In this document: in pieces, positions 9,901-17,276 of the stretch
How positions within the stretch are numbered: the first letter of the stretch is position 1
Layout: the number at the start of each line of letters is the position of its first letter
Source: Pseudomonas putida
GTDB lineage: Bacteria; Pseudomonadota; Gammaproteobacteria; Pseudomonadales; Pseudomonadaceae
Assembly (NCBI GenBank): GCA_041071465.1
Contig: CP163498.1
Location: forward strand, 4,544,001 to 4,608,000
Direction of reading: 5' to 3'
DNA length: 64,000 nucleotides
Notes under the pieces: generated by a model
The model's database searches: none
What the model saw: the letters and a program-made list of their open reading frames with translations, nothing else
What the model was told of the DNA's origin: nothing
Translations under genes and position numbers: made by a program

Positions 9901-10115
9901 TACCCGACTATAAAGCTGATTCTATAGTAATAAAACAGCGAGAATGTAGTGAGCAGAACGGTGTTTGCTGGTTGGAGGTTTCAGGCGTAGTGGAGCTTAT
10001 GCCCACTGTCGGGAAGCACACAATAACTGGAGCAACGCTGTTGGTCATGTATTGGCTAGATCGGACTATTCCGAGTGCTTACCTAGAGGTATGTGAGCGA
10101 GGGGAAAATGATTAA
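6903..10115 (+). CDS. Type VI secretion effector, VasX / BTH_I2691-like, predicted membrane-acting toxin
   Basis: The 1070-residue protein opens with the VasX-type N-terminal motif CMSCERQGLPILPLRRALVP (residues 21-40, two cysteines three apart), followed by GLRTLRMGYLYVLLDQ. Residues about 340-660 are rich in charged helices (ERQRLVERAQLESDERLEER). The C-terminal third has hydrophobic segments, clearest at about 809-858 (YGIGAVAFAGAVF, LGPLGLAVILSLAAFALS). VasX-like proteins are delivered by the type VI system and disrupt the membranes of target cells. Length matches VasX (about 1,085) and BTH_I2691 proteins. From about 9170 the DNA becomes clearly more AT-rich than upstream, as if the C-terminal part were exchanged by recombination. 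No VgrG, Hcp, PAAR or adaptor gene is nearby, so this is an orphan effector. Family call by motif; toxicity inferred. Confidence 0.8.
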   Translation: MPLSQRIAIAVAEAGLPHDQCMSCERQGLPILPLRRALVPDARPGCVTTVAGSLHVSTKMGLRTLRMGYLYVLLDQQVWHAYEVSEQGHLRRFNPYEPSDGLPAPLPEKCVNENHDIPSSFLNIDTDRYGSAWLAFSSDPWPVSVLNAYKRGTAPAHRFEGLDLTQARNNPELLGIAMTPDNLQIDKEVFEYAQHGCSPFDSAHGFYTRWLRRFALKGYLVNAMNRHKLESGVLAVVLDDTVGLIQEYNHQRLNWVVKRQVWREEPMRAYQLQTSQILQIIRATHRQWAAQKIPSLEPMTGDGPPVFVDPAVERQRLVERAQLESDERLEERYHEPQRAAFQAEYDQQEAEFQRYIDKDARAYAALFDTPMFKVAEQYDYDGDHRESGVAYAKTMALCLGGGITEAVVLGTVPAAGTSETLWLKWLQDPDSPPYRALLMRDRALLAGLLPSFTAAEAINWNDSDKLYGILSKIIASDDAGLRMRNTLKQAIAETQSALNAASQRLAPNVLPGIQKAVRHLNSATQFLYNGVHLIELEVKMKLGEYYALQSAHLRELQHKANASIAEARDRMHRSIDDFEFGSMKPFRKVRPIIQHGLMSLAVLDPRFTHTMITVTVWVEGTAEEVRGRLFEEANMKVTQVSSAAQITLVDVSVAAGTLEANARKVLQGMRITSQQAAQLVRTGFRGLRGVAGSWEVLLAIGGLYFQYDSLARNQEKAEEEIGPKAHEAKLALQGAQLGILGGQIELVGLVMRSSAGYIKAPWTRGVPAVGVALVKFGALFSAVAGVFDTAQAISAAKRASAAGDKTARILHATSAVFYGIGAVAFAGAVFKSLILGPLGLAVILSLAAFALSKQAEKNRSSALERWARRCWFGKGDETPAVHWDAPEYADIAFAELNAAVLGVKAKFNFESSMVTDPAAPKIGGLVGLVTEQKLRFQVVLPNYRDGASAFRWVLIVHRVGDGEFPEYKGGETIVVDDFHAITTEELSKSTRFSSFTPPRIPDYKADSIVIKQRECSEQNGVCWLEVSGVVELMPTVGKHTITGATLLVMYWLDRTIPSAYLEVCERGEND

Positions 10116-10456
10116 TCGCGGATCAAAAACTCAATGGGAGCGGTCGCTTGGGTGGAGCTACGATTTGCCCCATGTCAGAGAAATACCTGATCTCAGATGC
10201 GACGTGAAAAATGTAAGGCCATCACCCAATTACTATGATGACGTGTATCTAGAACTACCAAGATCAACGTTCAGCTTAAGAGGAGTCGTGGCTTTGCTGA
10301 GGCCCTGACGCCCTACCAAAATTCGTCCACCCACCCCGGGACTGGAACGATGACGATGGTCTTAGCCCCATGCATCGCCTAGCGCCCAAGGTCCGGTGGC
10401 CAACGGAAATCGACCTTGAATCTCGCAGTGCACCCGCAACAAACGATGTCCGCTAA
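10108..10456 (+). pseudogene. Remnant of a gene overlapping the effector, probably its immunity gene
   Basis: An ATG at 10108 overlaps the effector stop by 8 bases, the usual coupling for an effector-immunity pair. It reads 66 codons, ending with YLELPRSTFSLRGVVALL, then stops at 10308. A different frame opens at 10301 and reads PDALPKFVHPPRDWNDDDG, then a segment with LAPKVRWPTEIDLESR, before a stop at 10454-10456. The two pieces resemble the start and end of one protein with the middle lost, as expected after an internal deletion. I think the parent was a membrane immunity protein of the kind placed after VasX/BTH_I2691 effectors (DUF6708-like), but that is recall, not a search. The AT-rich composition of the effector's 3' end continues through the first piece. 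Confidence 0.45.
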
Positions 10457-10488
10457 AACGCTTGCCCCCAAGGTCCTGTGCTGTTCAC

Positions 10489-11361
10489 TCAGACTGCCTG
10501 CTGCGCAATCAACGCCAGGCACCGCTGCACCACCGGGCTCACATCCCCCTTGCGCCGGCTAAGGATGATCGGGCTGACCGCGCCGCTATCCAGCAAACCG
10601 ACATACTCGATATCGGTGCGATGCTGCTGCTGTACCGACGCCGGCACCAGGGTTATCCCTACACCTACAGCCACCAGGCCGATAGCGGTCTGAAGTTCGT
10701 TGGCCCATTGGCTGACGCGGATACTCATGCCGTGCTGCGCGAACAGCGCCAGCACATGGTCGGCATAACTGGGCCGAGGGTTGGCCGGGTAGAGGATGAA
10801 CGCTTCGCCCGCCAACTGGGCAAGGCTGAGCGGGCTGCCCGCCAGCGGGTGGCCCTTGGGCAGCACGGCCACCAGCGGGTCTTCGCGCAGTACCTGTTGC
10901 TGAATGGCCGCGTCATCGATGCGAATGCGCCCGAAGGCGATGTCGATGCGCCCGGTCTTCAACGCTTCCACTTGCTGCAGCGTGGTCATCTCGCTCAAGC
11001 CCAGCTCCAGCTCGCTGTCCTGACGTAGCTCGCGGATCAGCTCTGGCAGCACGTTGTACAGGGTGGAGGGGGCAAAACCGATGCCTAGCCACTGGCGCTG
11101 GCCCTGGCCAATACGACGAGTGTTGTCGCTGATGTTCTGCAACTGCTGCAGCACGGTGCAGGTCTGCTCGTAGAAGAAGCGACCCGCTTCGGTCAGCCGC
11201 AGCGGGCGTTCGCGCACCACCAGCAGGGTGCCGAGCTGGTCCTCCAGCTGGCTGATCTGCCGGCTCAACGGCGGTTGAGCGATGTGCAGCAACTCGGCGG
11301 CGCGGGTGAAGTTCAGGGTCTCGGCCAGAACCTTGAAGTAACGCAGGTGGCGCAGCTCCAT
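10489..11361 (-). CDS. catR: CatR, LysR-family activator of the catechol genes
   Basis: The 290-residue protein starts MELRHLRYFKVLAETLNF with HTH residues ELLHIAQPPLSRQISQLEDQ; length and sequence fit P. putida CatR (289 residues). CatR senses cis,cis-muconate and activates catBCA. The open frame extends about 70 codons upstream, but the ATG at 11361 has GGAGG at good spacing and is the family start. It diverges from catB over 135 bp that contain an ATAC-n7-GTAT-like site. In this window the catechol genes probably receive catechol from the adjacent IAA pathway as well as from benzoate. Confidence 0.93.
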   Translation of the reverse strand: MELRHLRYFKVLAETLNFTRAAELLHIAQPPLSRQISQLEDQLGTLLVVRERPLRLTEAGRFFYEQTCTVLQQLQNISDNTRRIGQGQRQWLGIGFAPSTLYNVLPELIRELRQDSELELGLSEMTTLQQVEALKTGRIDIAFGRIRIDDAAIQQQVLREDPLVAVLPKGHPLAGSPLSLAQLAGEAFILYPANPRPSYADHVLALFAQHGMSIRVSQWANELQTAIGLVAVGVGITLVPASVQQQHRTDIEYVGLLDSGAVSPIILSRRKGDVSPVVQRCLALIAQQAV

Positions 11362-11362
11362 C

Positions 11363-11377
11363 AGACCTCCAGGGTAT
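11363..11377. promoter_or_regulatory. CatR/BenM-type operator half-palindrome
   Basis: AGAC-n7-GTAT on the plus strand (ATAC-n7-GTCT on the other) matches the ATAC-n7-GTAT consensus known for CatM/BenM with one mismatch. It overlaps the catR ribosome binding site, so binding would also limit catR expression. Confidence 0.4.
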
Positions 11378-11496
11378 GGTGGGAGATTCATTTGATATTG
11401 GACTGTCATCAGGGTCTCGCGCAATCCTTGAACAATCAAGTAAATGCACCATTCGGGCCTGCAACTGGCAGCCCGATCTGACGGGACCTGGCAACA

Positions 11497-12618
11497 ATGA
11501 CAAGTGCGCTGATTGAACGTATAGAGGCAATTATCGTCGACCTGCCGACCATTCGCCCGCACAAGCTGGCAATGCACACCATGCAGCAGCAGACCCTGGT
11601 GGTATTACGCGTGCGCTGCAGCGATGGCGTGGAAGGTATCGGTGAGGCCACCACCATCGGCGGCCTGGCCTATGGCTACGAAAGCCCCGAGGGCATCAAG
11701 GCCAATATCGACGCGCACCTGGCGCCTGCGCTGATCGGCCTGCCGGCAGACAACATCAATGCCGCCATGCTCAAGCTGGACAAGCTGGCCAAGGGCAACA
11801 CCTTTGCCAAGTCCGGCCTCGAAAGCGCCTTGCTCGACGCCCAAGGCAAGCGCCTGGGCCTGCCGGTCAGCGAGCTGTTGGGCGGCCGTGTGCGTGACAG
11901 CCTGGAAGTGGCCTGGACCCTGGCCAGCGGCGACACCGCCCGCGACATCGCCGAAGCTCAGCACATGCTGGAAATCCGCCGCCACCGTGTGTTCAAGCTG
12001 AAGATCGGCGCCAACCCGGTGGAGCAGGACCTCAAACACGTGGTGGCGATCAAGCGTGAGCTGGGCGACAGCGCCAGCGTGCGTGTCGACGTCAACCAAT
12101 ACTGGGACGAGTCCCAGGCCATTCGCGCCTGCCAGGTACTGGGCGACAACGGCATCGACCTGATCGAGCAACCGATTTCGCGCATCAATCGCGGTGGCCA
12201 GGTGCGCCTGAACCAGCGCAGCCCGGCACCGATCATGGCCGATGAGTCGATCGAAAGCGTCGAAGACGCCTTCAGCCTGGCCGCCGACGGCGCCGCCAGT
12301 ATCTTCGCCCTGAAAATCGCCAAGAATGGTGGCCCGCGCGCCGTGCTGCGCACCGCGCAGATCGCCGAGGCCGCCGGCATCGCCTTGTACGGCGGCACCA
12401 TGCTCGAGGGCTCGATCGGCACCTTGGCCTCGGCCCATGCCTTCCTCACGCTGCGCCAGCTCACCTGGGGCACCGAGCTGTTCGGGCCACTGCTGTTGAC
12501 CGAGGAAATCGTCAACGAGCCGCCGCAGTACCGCGACTTCCAACTGCACATCCCCCGTACCCCAGGCCTGGGCCTGACCCTGGACGAACAGCGCCTGGCG
12601 CGCTTCGCCCGTCGCTGA
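11497..12618 (+). CDS. catB: Muconate cycloisomerase
   Basis: The 373-residue enzyme converts cis,cis-muconate to muconolactone in the catechol branch of the beta-ketoadipate pathway. It belongs to the enolase superfamily. Visible active-site residues are Lys167 and Lys169 (FKLKIGANP), the metal ligands Asp198 (DVNQYWDE), Glu224 (LIEQP) and Asp249 (ADES), and Lys273 (LKIAKNGG), matching the published numbering of the P. putida enzyme. It is the first gene of catBCA, with catC 21 bp downstream. Expression is expected to need CatR and muconate. Identification is secure. Confidence 0.97.
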   Translation: MTSALIERIEAIIVDLPTIRPHKLAMHTMQQQTLVVLRVRCSDGVEGIGEATTIGGLAYGYESPEGIKANIDAHLAPALIGLPADNINAAMLKLDKLAKGNTFAKSGLESALLDAQGKRLGLPVSELLGGRVRDSLEVAWTLASGDTARDIAEAQHMLEIRRHRVFKLKIGANPVEQDLKHVVAIKRELGDSASVRVDVNQYWDESQAIRACQVLGDNGIDLIEQPISRINRGGQVRLNQRSPAPIMADESIESVEDAFSLAADGAASIFALKIAKNGGPRAVLRTAQIAEAAGIALYGGTMLEGSIGTLASAHAFLTLRQLTWGTELFGPLLLTEEIVNEPPQYRDFQLHIPRTPGLGLTLDEQRLARFARR

Positions 12619-12639
12619 TAAGCAAGTAAGGAGATAACC

Positions 12640-12930
12640 ATGCTGTTCCACGTGAAGATGACCGTGAAACTGCCGGTCGACATGGACCCGGCCAAGGCCG
12701 CCCAGCTCAAGGCCGACGAAAAGGAACTGGCCCAGCGCCTGCAGCGCGAAGGCACCTGGCGCCATCTGTGGCGCATTGCCGGGCACTACGCCAACTACAG
12801 CGTATTCGATGTGCCCAGCGTCGAGGCGCTGCATGACACGCTGATGCAGCTGCCACTGTTCCCGTACATGGACATCGAGGTCGACGGCCTGTGCCGGCAT
12901 CCCTCGTCGATCCACAGCGACGACCGCTGA
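12640..12930 (+). CDS. catC: Muconolactone delta-isomerase
   Basis: The 96-residue protein starts MLFHVKMTVKLPVDMDPAKA and has the family features ERLQ-type amphipathic helix, GTWRHLWRIAGHYANYSVFDV and FPYMDIEVDGLCRHPS. It isomerises muconolactone to beta-ketoadipate enol-lactone as a decameric cytoplasmic enzyme. Position between catB and catA and normal length make the call secure. The next enzyme (enol-lactone hydrolase) is not in this window. Confidence 0.96.
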   Translation: MLFHVKMTVKLPVDMDPAKAAQLKADEKELAQRLQREGTWRHLWRIAGHYANYSVFDVPSVEALHDTLMQLPLFPYMDIEVDGLCRHPSSIHSDDR

Positions 12931-12950
12931 TTCGCACCTGTCTACCTGAC

Positions 12951-12958
12951 AAGAACAA
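12951..12958 (+). promoter_or_regulatory. Crc/Hfq-type CA motif before catA
   Basis: AAGAACAA is an exact AAnAAnAA match immediately upstream of the catA ribosome binding site (TGAGG) and 16 bp before its ATG. It is well placed for translational repression by Hfq-Crc. Confidence 0.4.
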
Positions 12959-12973
12959 TATGAGGTAAGCACG

Positions 12974-13909
12974 ATGACCGTGAAAATTTCCCACACTGCC
13001 GACATTCAAGCCTTCTTCAAGCAGGTGGCTGGCTTGGACCACGCCGAAGGCAACCCGCGCTTCAAGCAGATCATCCTGCGCGTGCTGCAAGACACTGCAC
13101 GCCTGGTCGAAGACCTGGAGATCACCGAAGACGAGTTCTGGCACGCCGTTGACTATCTCAACCGCCTGGGCGGCCGTAACGAGGCGGGCCTGCTGGCTGC
13201 TGGCCTGGGCATCGAGCACTTCCTCGACCTGCTGCAAGACGCCAAGGACGCCGAAGCCGGACTTGCTGGCGGCACTCCGCGCACCATCGAAGGCCCGCTG
13301 TACGTCGCCGGGGCGCCGCTGGCGCAAGGCGAAGTGCGCATGGACGACGGCACCGACCCAGGTGTGGTGATGTTCCTCCAGGGCCAGGTGTTCGATGCCG
13401 ACGGCAAGCCGTTGGCCGGTGCCACCGTCGACCTGTGGCATGCCAACACCCAGGGCACCTATTCGTACTTTGACTCGACCCAGTCCGACTACAACCTGCG
13501 CCGGCGCATCATCACCGATGCCGAGGGCCGCTACCGTGCACGTTCGATCGTGCCGTCGGGGTATGGTTGCGATCCGCAGGGGCCGACCCAGGAATGCCTG
13601 GACCTGCTCGGCCGTCATGGCCAGCGCCCGGCGCATGTGCACTTCTTCATCTCGGCGCCGGGGTACCGCCACCTGACCACGCAGATCAACTTCGAGGGTG
13701 ACAAGTACCTGTGGGACGACTTTGCCTACGCTACCCGTGACGGGCTGATTGGCGAGCTGCGCTTTGTCGAAGATGCGGCGGCGGCGCGTGACCGTGGCGT
13801 GCAAGGCGAGCGCTTTGCCGAGCTTTCGTTCGACTTCCACCTGCAGGGGGCCGCGGCGCCGGAGGCCGAGGCGCGCAGCCACCGGCCGCGTGCGTTGCAG
13901 GAAGGCTGA
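12974..13909 (+). CDS. catA: Catechol 1,2-dioxygenase
   Basis: The 311-residue intradiol dioxygenase cleaves catechol to cis,cis-muconate using non-haem Fe(III). The helical dimerisation N-terminus (FKQIILRVLQDTARLVEDLE) is followed by the intradiol core LWHANTQGTYSYFD, PSGYGCDPQGPTQ and RPAHVHFFISAPGYRHLTTQ; iron ligands are Tyr163 and Tyr197 with His221 and His223. It is the last gene of catBCA, separated from catC by 43 bp that carry a CA motif. It would consume catechol produced by the Iac proteins encoded just downstream. Call secure. Confidence 0.97.
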   Translation: MTVKISHTADIQAFFKQVAGLDHAEGNPRFKQIILRVLQDTARLVEDLEITEDEFWHAVDYLNRLGGRNEAGLLAAGLGIEHFLDLLQDAKDAEAGLAGGTPRTIEGPLYVAGAPLAQGEVRMDDGTDPGVVMFLQGQVFDADGKPLAGATVDLWHANTQGTYSYFDSTQSDYNLRRRIITDAEGRYRARSIVPSGYGCDPQGPTQECLDLLGRHGQRPAHVHFFISAPGYRHLTTQINFEGDKYLWDDFAYATRDGLIGELRFVEDAAAARDRGVQGERFAELSFDFHLQGAAAPEAEARSHRPRALQEG

Positions 13910-13928
13910 GTACCAGGCGCAGAACGTT

Positions 13929-13947
13929 GGGGCTGCGCAGCAGCCCC
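13929..13947 (+). terminator. GC hairpin just after catA
   Basis: GGGGCTGC and GCAGCCCC pair perfectly around a GCA loop about 20 bp after the catA stop. The following tract is not U-rich, so termination may depend on the second hairpin at 13980. Confidence 0.45.
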
Positions 13948-13979
13948 CGGCATTCTGAGCGTCTTTCACTGTGTTTTTT

Positions 13980-14017
13980 GCCTGGGCCTTTCCGTGCGGG
14001 GAGGGCCTGGGCTTTTT
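13980..14017 (+). terminator. Probable intrinsic terminator of catBCA
   Basis: GCCTGGGCC (13980-13988) can pair in RNA with GGCCTGGGC (14004-14012), nine pairs including two G-U, followed directly by TTTTT. It lies 70 bp after catA. Confidence 0.5.
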
Positions 14018-14245
14018 GCTGTCCGCTGAAAATCCATCTGCATTTCCCTTCTGTTTCCCCCTCTGGTCCTTTCGAAATATCCCTCGCCGAATTACGTGAA
14101 AAGTAGTCTAAATATTTTTCGCTTGCGCGTGAGCTCAGGTCTACCTGTTTCTTATAAAAAATCCACATAAATCAACGATTAACGTGGTTTTATCTGTTTT
14201 CAAGCGCAAGTGAGCGAGGTGATTTTCTTTGTTTTTAGCGTGAAA

Positions 14246-14281
14246 ATTCAATTGACAATTCACGTAAATAATCGCAAATAT
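14246..14281 (+). promoter_or_regulatory. iacA promoter with putative IacR operator
   Basis: The 410 bp from 14018 to 14427 are AT-rich and hold the promoter of the iac operon plus a possible leader ORF. TTGACA at 14252-14257 is a consensus -35; AAATAT at 14276-14281 is a weak -10 at 18-bp spacing. The -35 is embedded in a 21-bp element (14246-14266; ATTCA-n-TTGA-n3-TTCA-n-G) that recurs at 20603 and 25452. Overlap with the -35 suggests repression, fitting a MarR-type regulator such as IacR. A related TTCACGTAA/TTACGTGAA pair (14262 and about 14093) may be a second site. Confidence 0.55.
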
Positions 14282-14314
14282 CTGTCACCGGCACCCAAAA
14301 CAAGAGAGACAGAT

Positions 14315-14413
14315 ATGCCGCCCCAACCTGCCTTCGCTTCCCCGCGTGGCCGGTGCTTGCCAGTGGCCAGCGCCGCCCGCCATTCCCAGCCTCAACACCC
14401 GAACCGCGCCTGA
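14315..14413 (+). CDS. Possible 32-codon leader ORF upstream of iacA
   Basis: An ATG at 14315, with AGAGAGA a few bases upstream, opens a 32-codon frame (MPPQPAFASPRGRCLP...) that stops at 14413, 14 bp before iacA. It would lie at the start of the iac transcript predicted from the promoter at 14252-14281. The residues show no domain. It may be a translated leader that couples to iacA, or chance. Confidence 0.3.
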   Translation: MPPQPAFASPRGRCLPVASAARHSQPQHPNRA

Positions 14414-14427
14414 GACGGAGATAATCC

Positions 14428-15596
14428 ATGGATTCGCTTTGCCTGCGTGACGCGCCCCTGTCGGCGCTTGCCTGCGGCCCTGCTTTCGAGGCCTTGCTTG
14501 ACGGCGTTCGTGATCGTGCCCGCCTCGGCGAGTTCGATCGCCAGCGCCATATTTCCCGCGACGTGATCGATGCGTTCAAAGCACATGGCGTATACCGCGC
14601 CCTGGTGCCCAAGCGCTTTGGTGGGTTGGAGTGCTCGCCAGCGGCCTTCTGCGAAATGATCGAGCGCATCGCCCACGCTGACGGCTCTGCCGGCTGGGTC
14701 GCCAGCTTCGGCATGAGCCCGGTGTACCTGGCGGCGCTGCCGCTGGATACCATCGCCGAAATCTACGGCAACAGCCCTGACACCGTGTTCGCCGGTGGCA
14801 TCTTCCCGCCGCAGCCGGCCGAAACCGTGCCCGGCGGTTTCAAGGTCAACGGCCGCTGGAAGTACTCCAGCGGCTCGATGGGCGCCGATATCGTTGGCGT
14901 CGGTATCACCCCGCGCAACGGCGACAAGCTCGACCTGCCGCGCCTGGCGGTGCTGCCGCGCAGCCAGGCGCGCATCGAAGAAACCTGGGACACCGTCGGC
15001 CTGCTCGGCACCGGCAGCCACGACCTGGTGGTCGAGGATGTGCGGGTGGGCGAGCAGTGGACCTTCGTGCGCGGCGGCAAGCCGAACCTGGACGAGCCGT
15101 TCTTCCGCTACCCGTCGCTGTCGTTCGCCACCCAGGTGCTGTCGGTGGTCGGCCTGGGCATTGCCCGCGCCGCACTGGACGAGCTGTCGGGCATGGCCAG
15201 CGGGCGCATTTCGGTCACCGGCGCCCGGCCCTGGCCGACCGGCCGCTGGCCCAGGTGGACGTGGCCAAGGCCGAGGCCGCCCTGCGTTCGGCGCGGGCCT
15301 TCTTCTACGAAGCCATCGAGCAGGCCTGGGGGCATGTGCTGGCTGGCGACCCGGTGCCGGTCGAGGTGACCAACCTGCTGCGCCTGTCCTCGACCCATGC
15401 CGCGCGCGTTGCCGCCGAAGTGGCGCGCAGTGCGCAACTGCTGTCCGGCATGACTGGCATCTACAACGAGAGCCCACTGGCGCGCTGCGTCAACGATGCG
15501 CAAGTGGTCACCCAGCACGCCTTCATGGGCGACGTCACCTACCAGAACGCCGGAGCCATGTTCTTCGGCAAACAGCCCCTGCCGGGCTACCTGTAA
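14428..15596 (+). CDS. iacA: IacA, flavin-dependent monooxygenase acting on indole-3-acetate, broken by a 1-base deletion
   Basis: The protein belongs to the acyl-CoA dehydrogenase-like monooxygenases (relatives: HpaH/HsaA two-component oxygenases, IifC). The first frame runs through ERIAHADGSAGWVASFG, NGRWKYSSGSMGAD and VVGLGIARAALDEL; after about 15225 the frame shifts and continues LAQVDVAKAEAALRSARAFF to SPLARCVNDAQVVTQHAFMG and ends at 15596. Restoring one C in the CCC run at 15224-15226 gives about 389 residues, the family length. IacA hydroxylates the indole ring of IAA, with reduced flavin supplied by a reductase, presumably IacG. It is first in an operon with iacBCDEFG at short spacing. 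The start ATG has GGAG at good distance. Confidence 0.86.
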
Positions 15597-15613
15597 CCCT
15601 CGGGAGATTTGTC

Positions 15614-15976
15614 ATGAGCGACACAAAAGCCTTGCGCGTGCTGTTCTGCATGGGCATCAACCAGAACTTCTTCGATGCCCCGCGTGAAGAGCAACTGCAG
15701 GTGTGGGCCGCCTTCAGCGCCATGTGGAACGGCATCCACGACCTGCCCGGGGTACGCGTGCTGGGCAACATGGACGATGACCAAGCCATGGTCGGGCCGT
15801 CCGATGGCTTCCCCTGGACCACCTACCTGCTGGCCGATGTGCCCAACATCGAGGCCGTGCACGCCGCCTGCAACCTGTTCCGCACCACGGCGGTGGGCGA
15901 GGGGCCTTACAAGCTGTGGCGCTACGCCAAGGTCGAGGCCCGTGTTGGCCGTGAACTGATCATCCAGCGCGCCTGA
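15614..15976 (+). CDS. iacB: IacB, small protein of the IAA operon
   Basis: The 120-residue protein (MSDTKALRVLFCMGINQNFF) has no signal peptide or membrane segment and looks like a small alpha/beta-barrel dimer protein (FSAMWNGIHDLPGVRVLGNM, LLADVPNIEAVHAACNLFRT). Its biochemical role in IAA breakdown is not firmly established; a part in processing the oxidised indole intermediate has been suggested. Identification rests on size and its fixed position between iacA and iacC. It starts 17 bp after iacA and ends 16 bp before iacC. Confidence 0.82.
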   Translation: MSDTKALRVLFCMGINQNFFDAPREEQLQVWAAFSAMWNGIHDLPGVRVLGNMDDDQAMVGPSDGFPWTTYLLADVPNIEAVHAACNLFRTTAVGEGPYKLWRYAKVEARVGRELIIQRA

Positions 15977-15992
15977 GAAGAGGAATAATCCC

Positions 15993-17276
15993 GTGAGCAA
16001 CCTGATTCCCGCCATCAACCTGGCAATCGATCCGGCCGAGCTGGTGCAGCCCGACCGTGTCCACACCTCTCTGTACACCGACCCGGCGCTGTTCGATGCC
16101 GAGCTGGAAAAAATCTTCCACAGCACCTGGATCTGGGTCGCCCATGAAAGCGAAATCCCCGAAGCCGGCAGTTACAAGACCACCTACATCGGCAAGCAGC
16201 CGGTGATCGTGGTACGCGACCGCAAGAAGGCCATCAACGTGCTGCTCAACCGCTGCCGGCACCGCGGCGCCACCGTCTGCGAGCACAAGAAGGGCAAGAC
16301 CAACAGCTTTGTCTGCCCGTACCACGGCTGGGGCTATGCCCTGGATGGTTCGCTGCGCGGTATCCCGCACCCGGAAAGCTACGGCGACTGCCTGGACAAG
16401 GCCGAGCTGCCCTTGGTCAGCCTGCGCACCGAAAGCTACGCCGGCATGGTCTTCGCCACGTTCAAGGATGACATCGAGCCGCTGGAGGACTTTCTCGGTG
16501 CGGCGAAGAAGTGGATGGACCTGTTCATGAAACAGGGCGCCGGTTATGGCATCAAAGTGCCGGGCGAGCACCGCTTCCGCTTCCCCGGCAACTGGAAGAT
16601 CCAGCTGGAAAACACCACTGACGCCTACCACTTCCCGCTGGTGCACAAAAGTTTCCTGTCCTCGGTCGATGAGCAGACCCTGGAGCTGTTCGACTTCGTC
16701 AAGGGCCCTGGCTATGTCGAAGACCTGGGCAACGGCCACAGCGTGATGGTGATGATCCCCGAACTGGTCGACCTGGAGGCCGACCTCGACAAACCGATCC
16801 CGGAGCGCTTCGAAAGCCTTGCCGCCGAACTGCGCGACGAAGGCATCGACGAGGCGCAGGTGCGGCGCATCGTCCGCGCGGTCGGTGGTTCGGGCTTCAA
16901 CCTCAATTTGTTCCCCAACGTGGCCTGTTCGATGGCGTTCTTCCGTGTGCTGCAGCCGATTTCGGTGAGCGAAACCGAAATCCATCATGCGGTAATCACC
17001 ATGGATGGCGGCCCGGCGGCGGCCAACCGCTATCGCCTGCGCTTGCACGAGCATTTCCAGGGGCCGATGGGCTTCGGCACCCCGGACGATTCCGAGGCGT
17101 GGGAGCGGGTGCAGAAGGGCGCCCGCGCCGGTGAAGACCTGTGGATCATGCTCAACCGTGGCCTGGTGGGTGAAAAGCCCAGCGCCGATGGCCTGATTTC
17201 CGACGTCAGTGCCGAGACCGGCATGCGCGCGGCGTACCAGCAGTGGAAGAAGATGATGACCGCGGAGGCCAAATGA
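15993..17276 (+). CDS. iacC: IacC, Rieske dioxygenase large subunit
   Basis: The 427-residue protein has the Rieske 2Fe-2S motif (C88-x-H90 ... C108-x2-H111, within NRCRHRGATVCEHKK and FVCPYHGW) and the mononuclear iron site (NTTDAYHFPLVHKSF). It is the oxygenase alpha subunit of a ring-hydroxylating dioxygenase. In the Iac pathway IacCD with reductase IacF convert an oxidised IAA intermediate toward catechol. The start is GTG with AGAGGAA upstream. The stop overlaps the iacD start (ATGA), so the two subunits are translationally coupled. The call is supported by sequence and by the whole operon. Confidence 0.92.
   Translation: MSNLIPAINLAIDPAELVQPDRVHTSLYTDPALFDAELEKIFHSTWIWVAHESEIPEAGSYKTTYIGKQPVIVVRDRKKAINVLLNRCRHRGATVCEHKKGKTNSFVCPYHGWGYALDGSLRGIPHPESYGDCLDKAELPLVSLRTESYAGMVFATFKDDIEPLEDFLGAAKKWMDLFMKQGAGYGIKVPGEHRFRFPGNWKIQLENTTDAYHFPLVHKSFLSSVDEQTLELFDFVKGPGYVEDLGNGHSVMVMIPELVDLEADLDKPIPERFESLAAELRDEGIDEAQVRRIVRAVGGSGFNLNLFPNVACSMAFFRVLQPISVSETEIHHAVITMDGGPAAANRYRLRLHEHFQGPMGFGTPDDSEAWERVQKGARAGEDLWIMLNRGLVGEKPSADGLISDVSAETGMRAAYQQWKKMMTAEAK

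Noticed and set aside
10489..11577. Longer catR start at 11577
   Set aside because: The extra 72 codons overlap the start of catB and lack family similarity; ATG 11361 has a good ribosome site and the CatR N-terminus.
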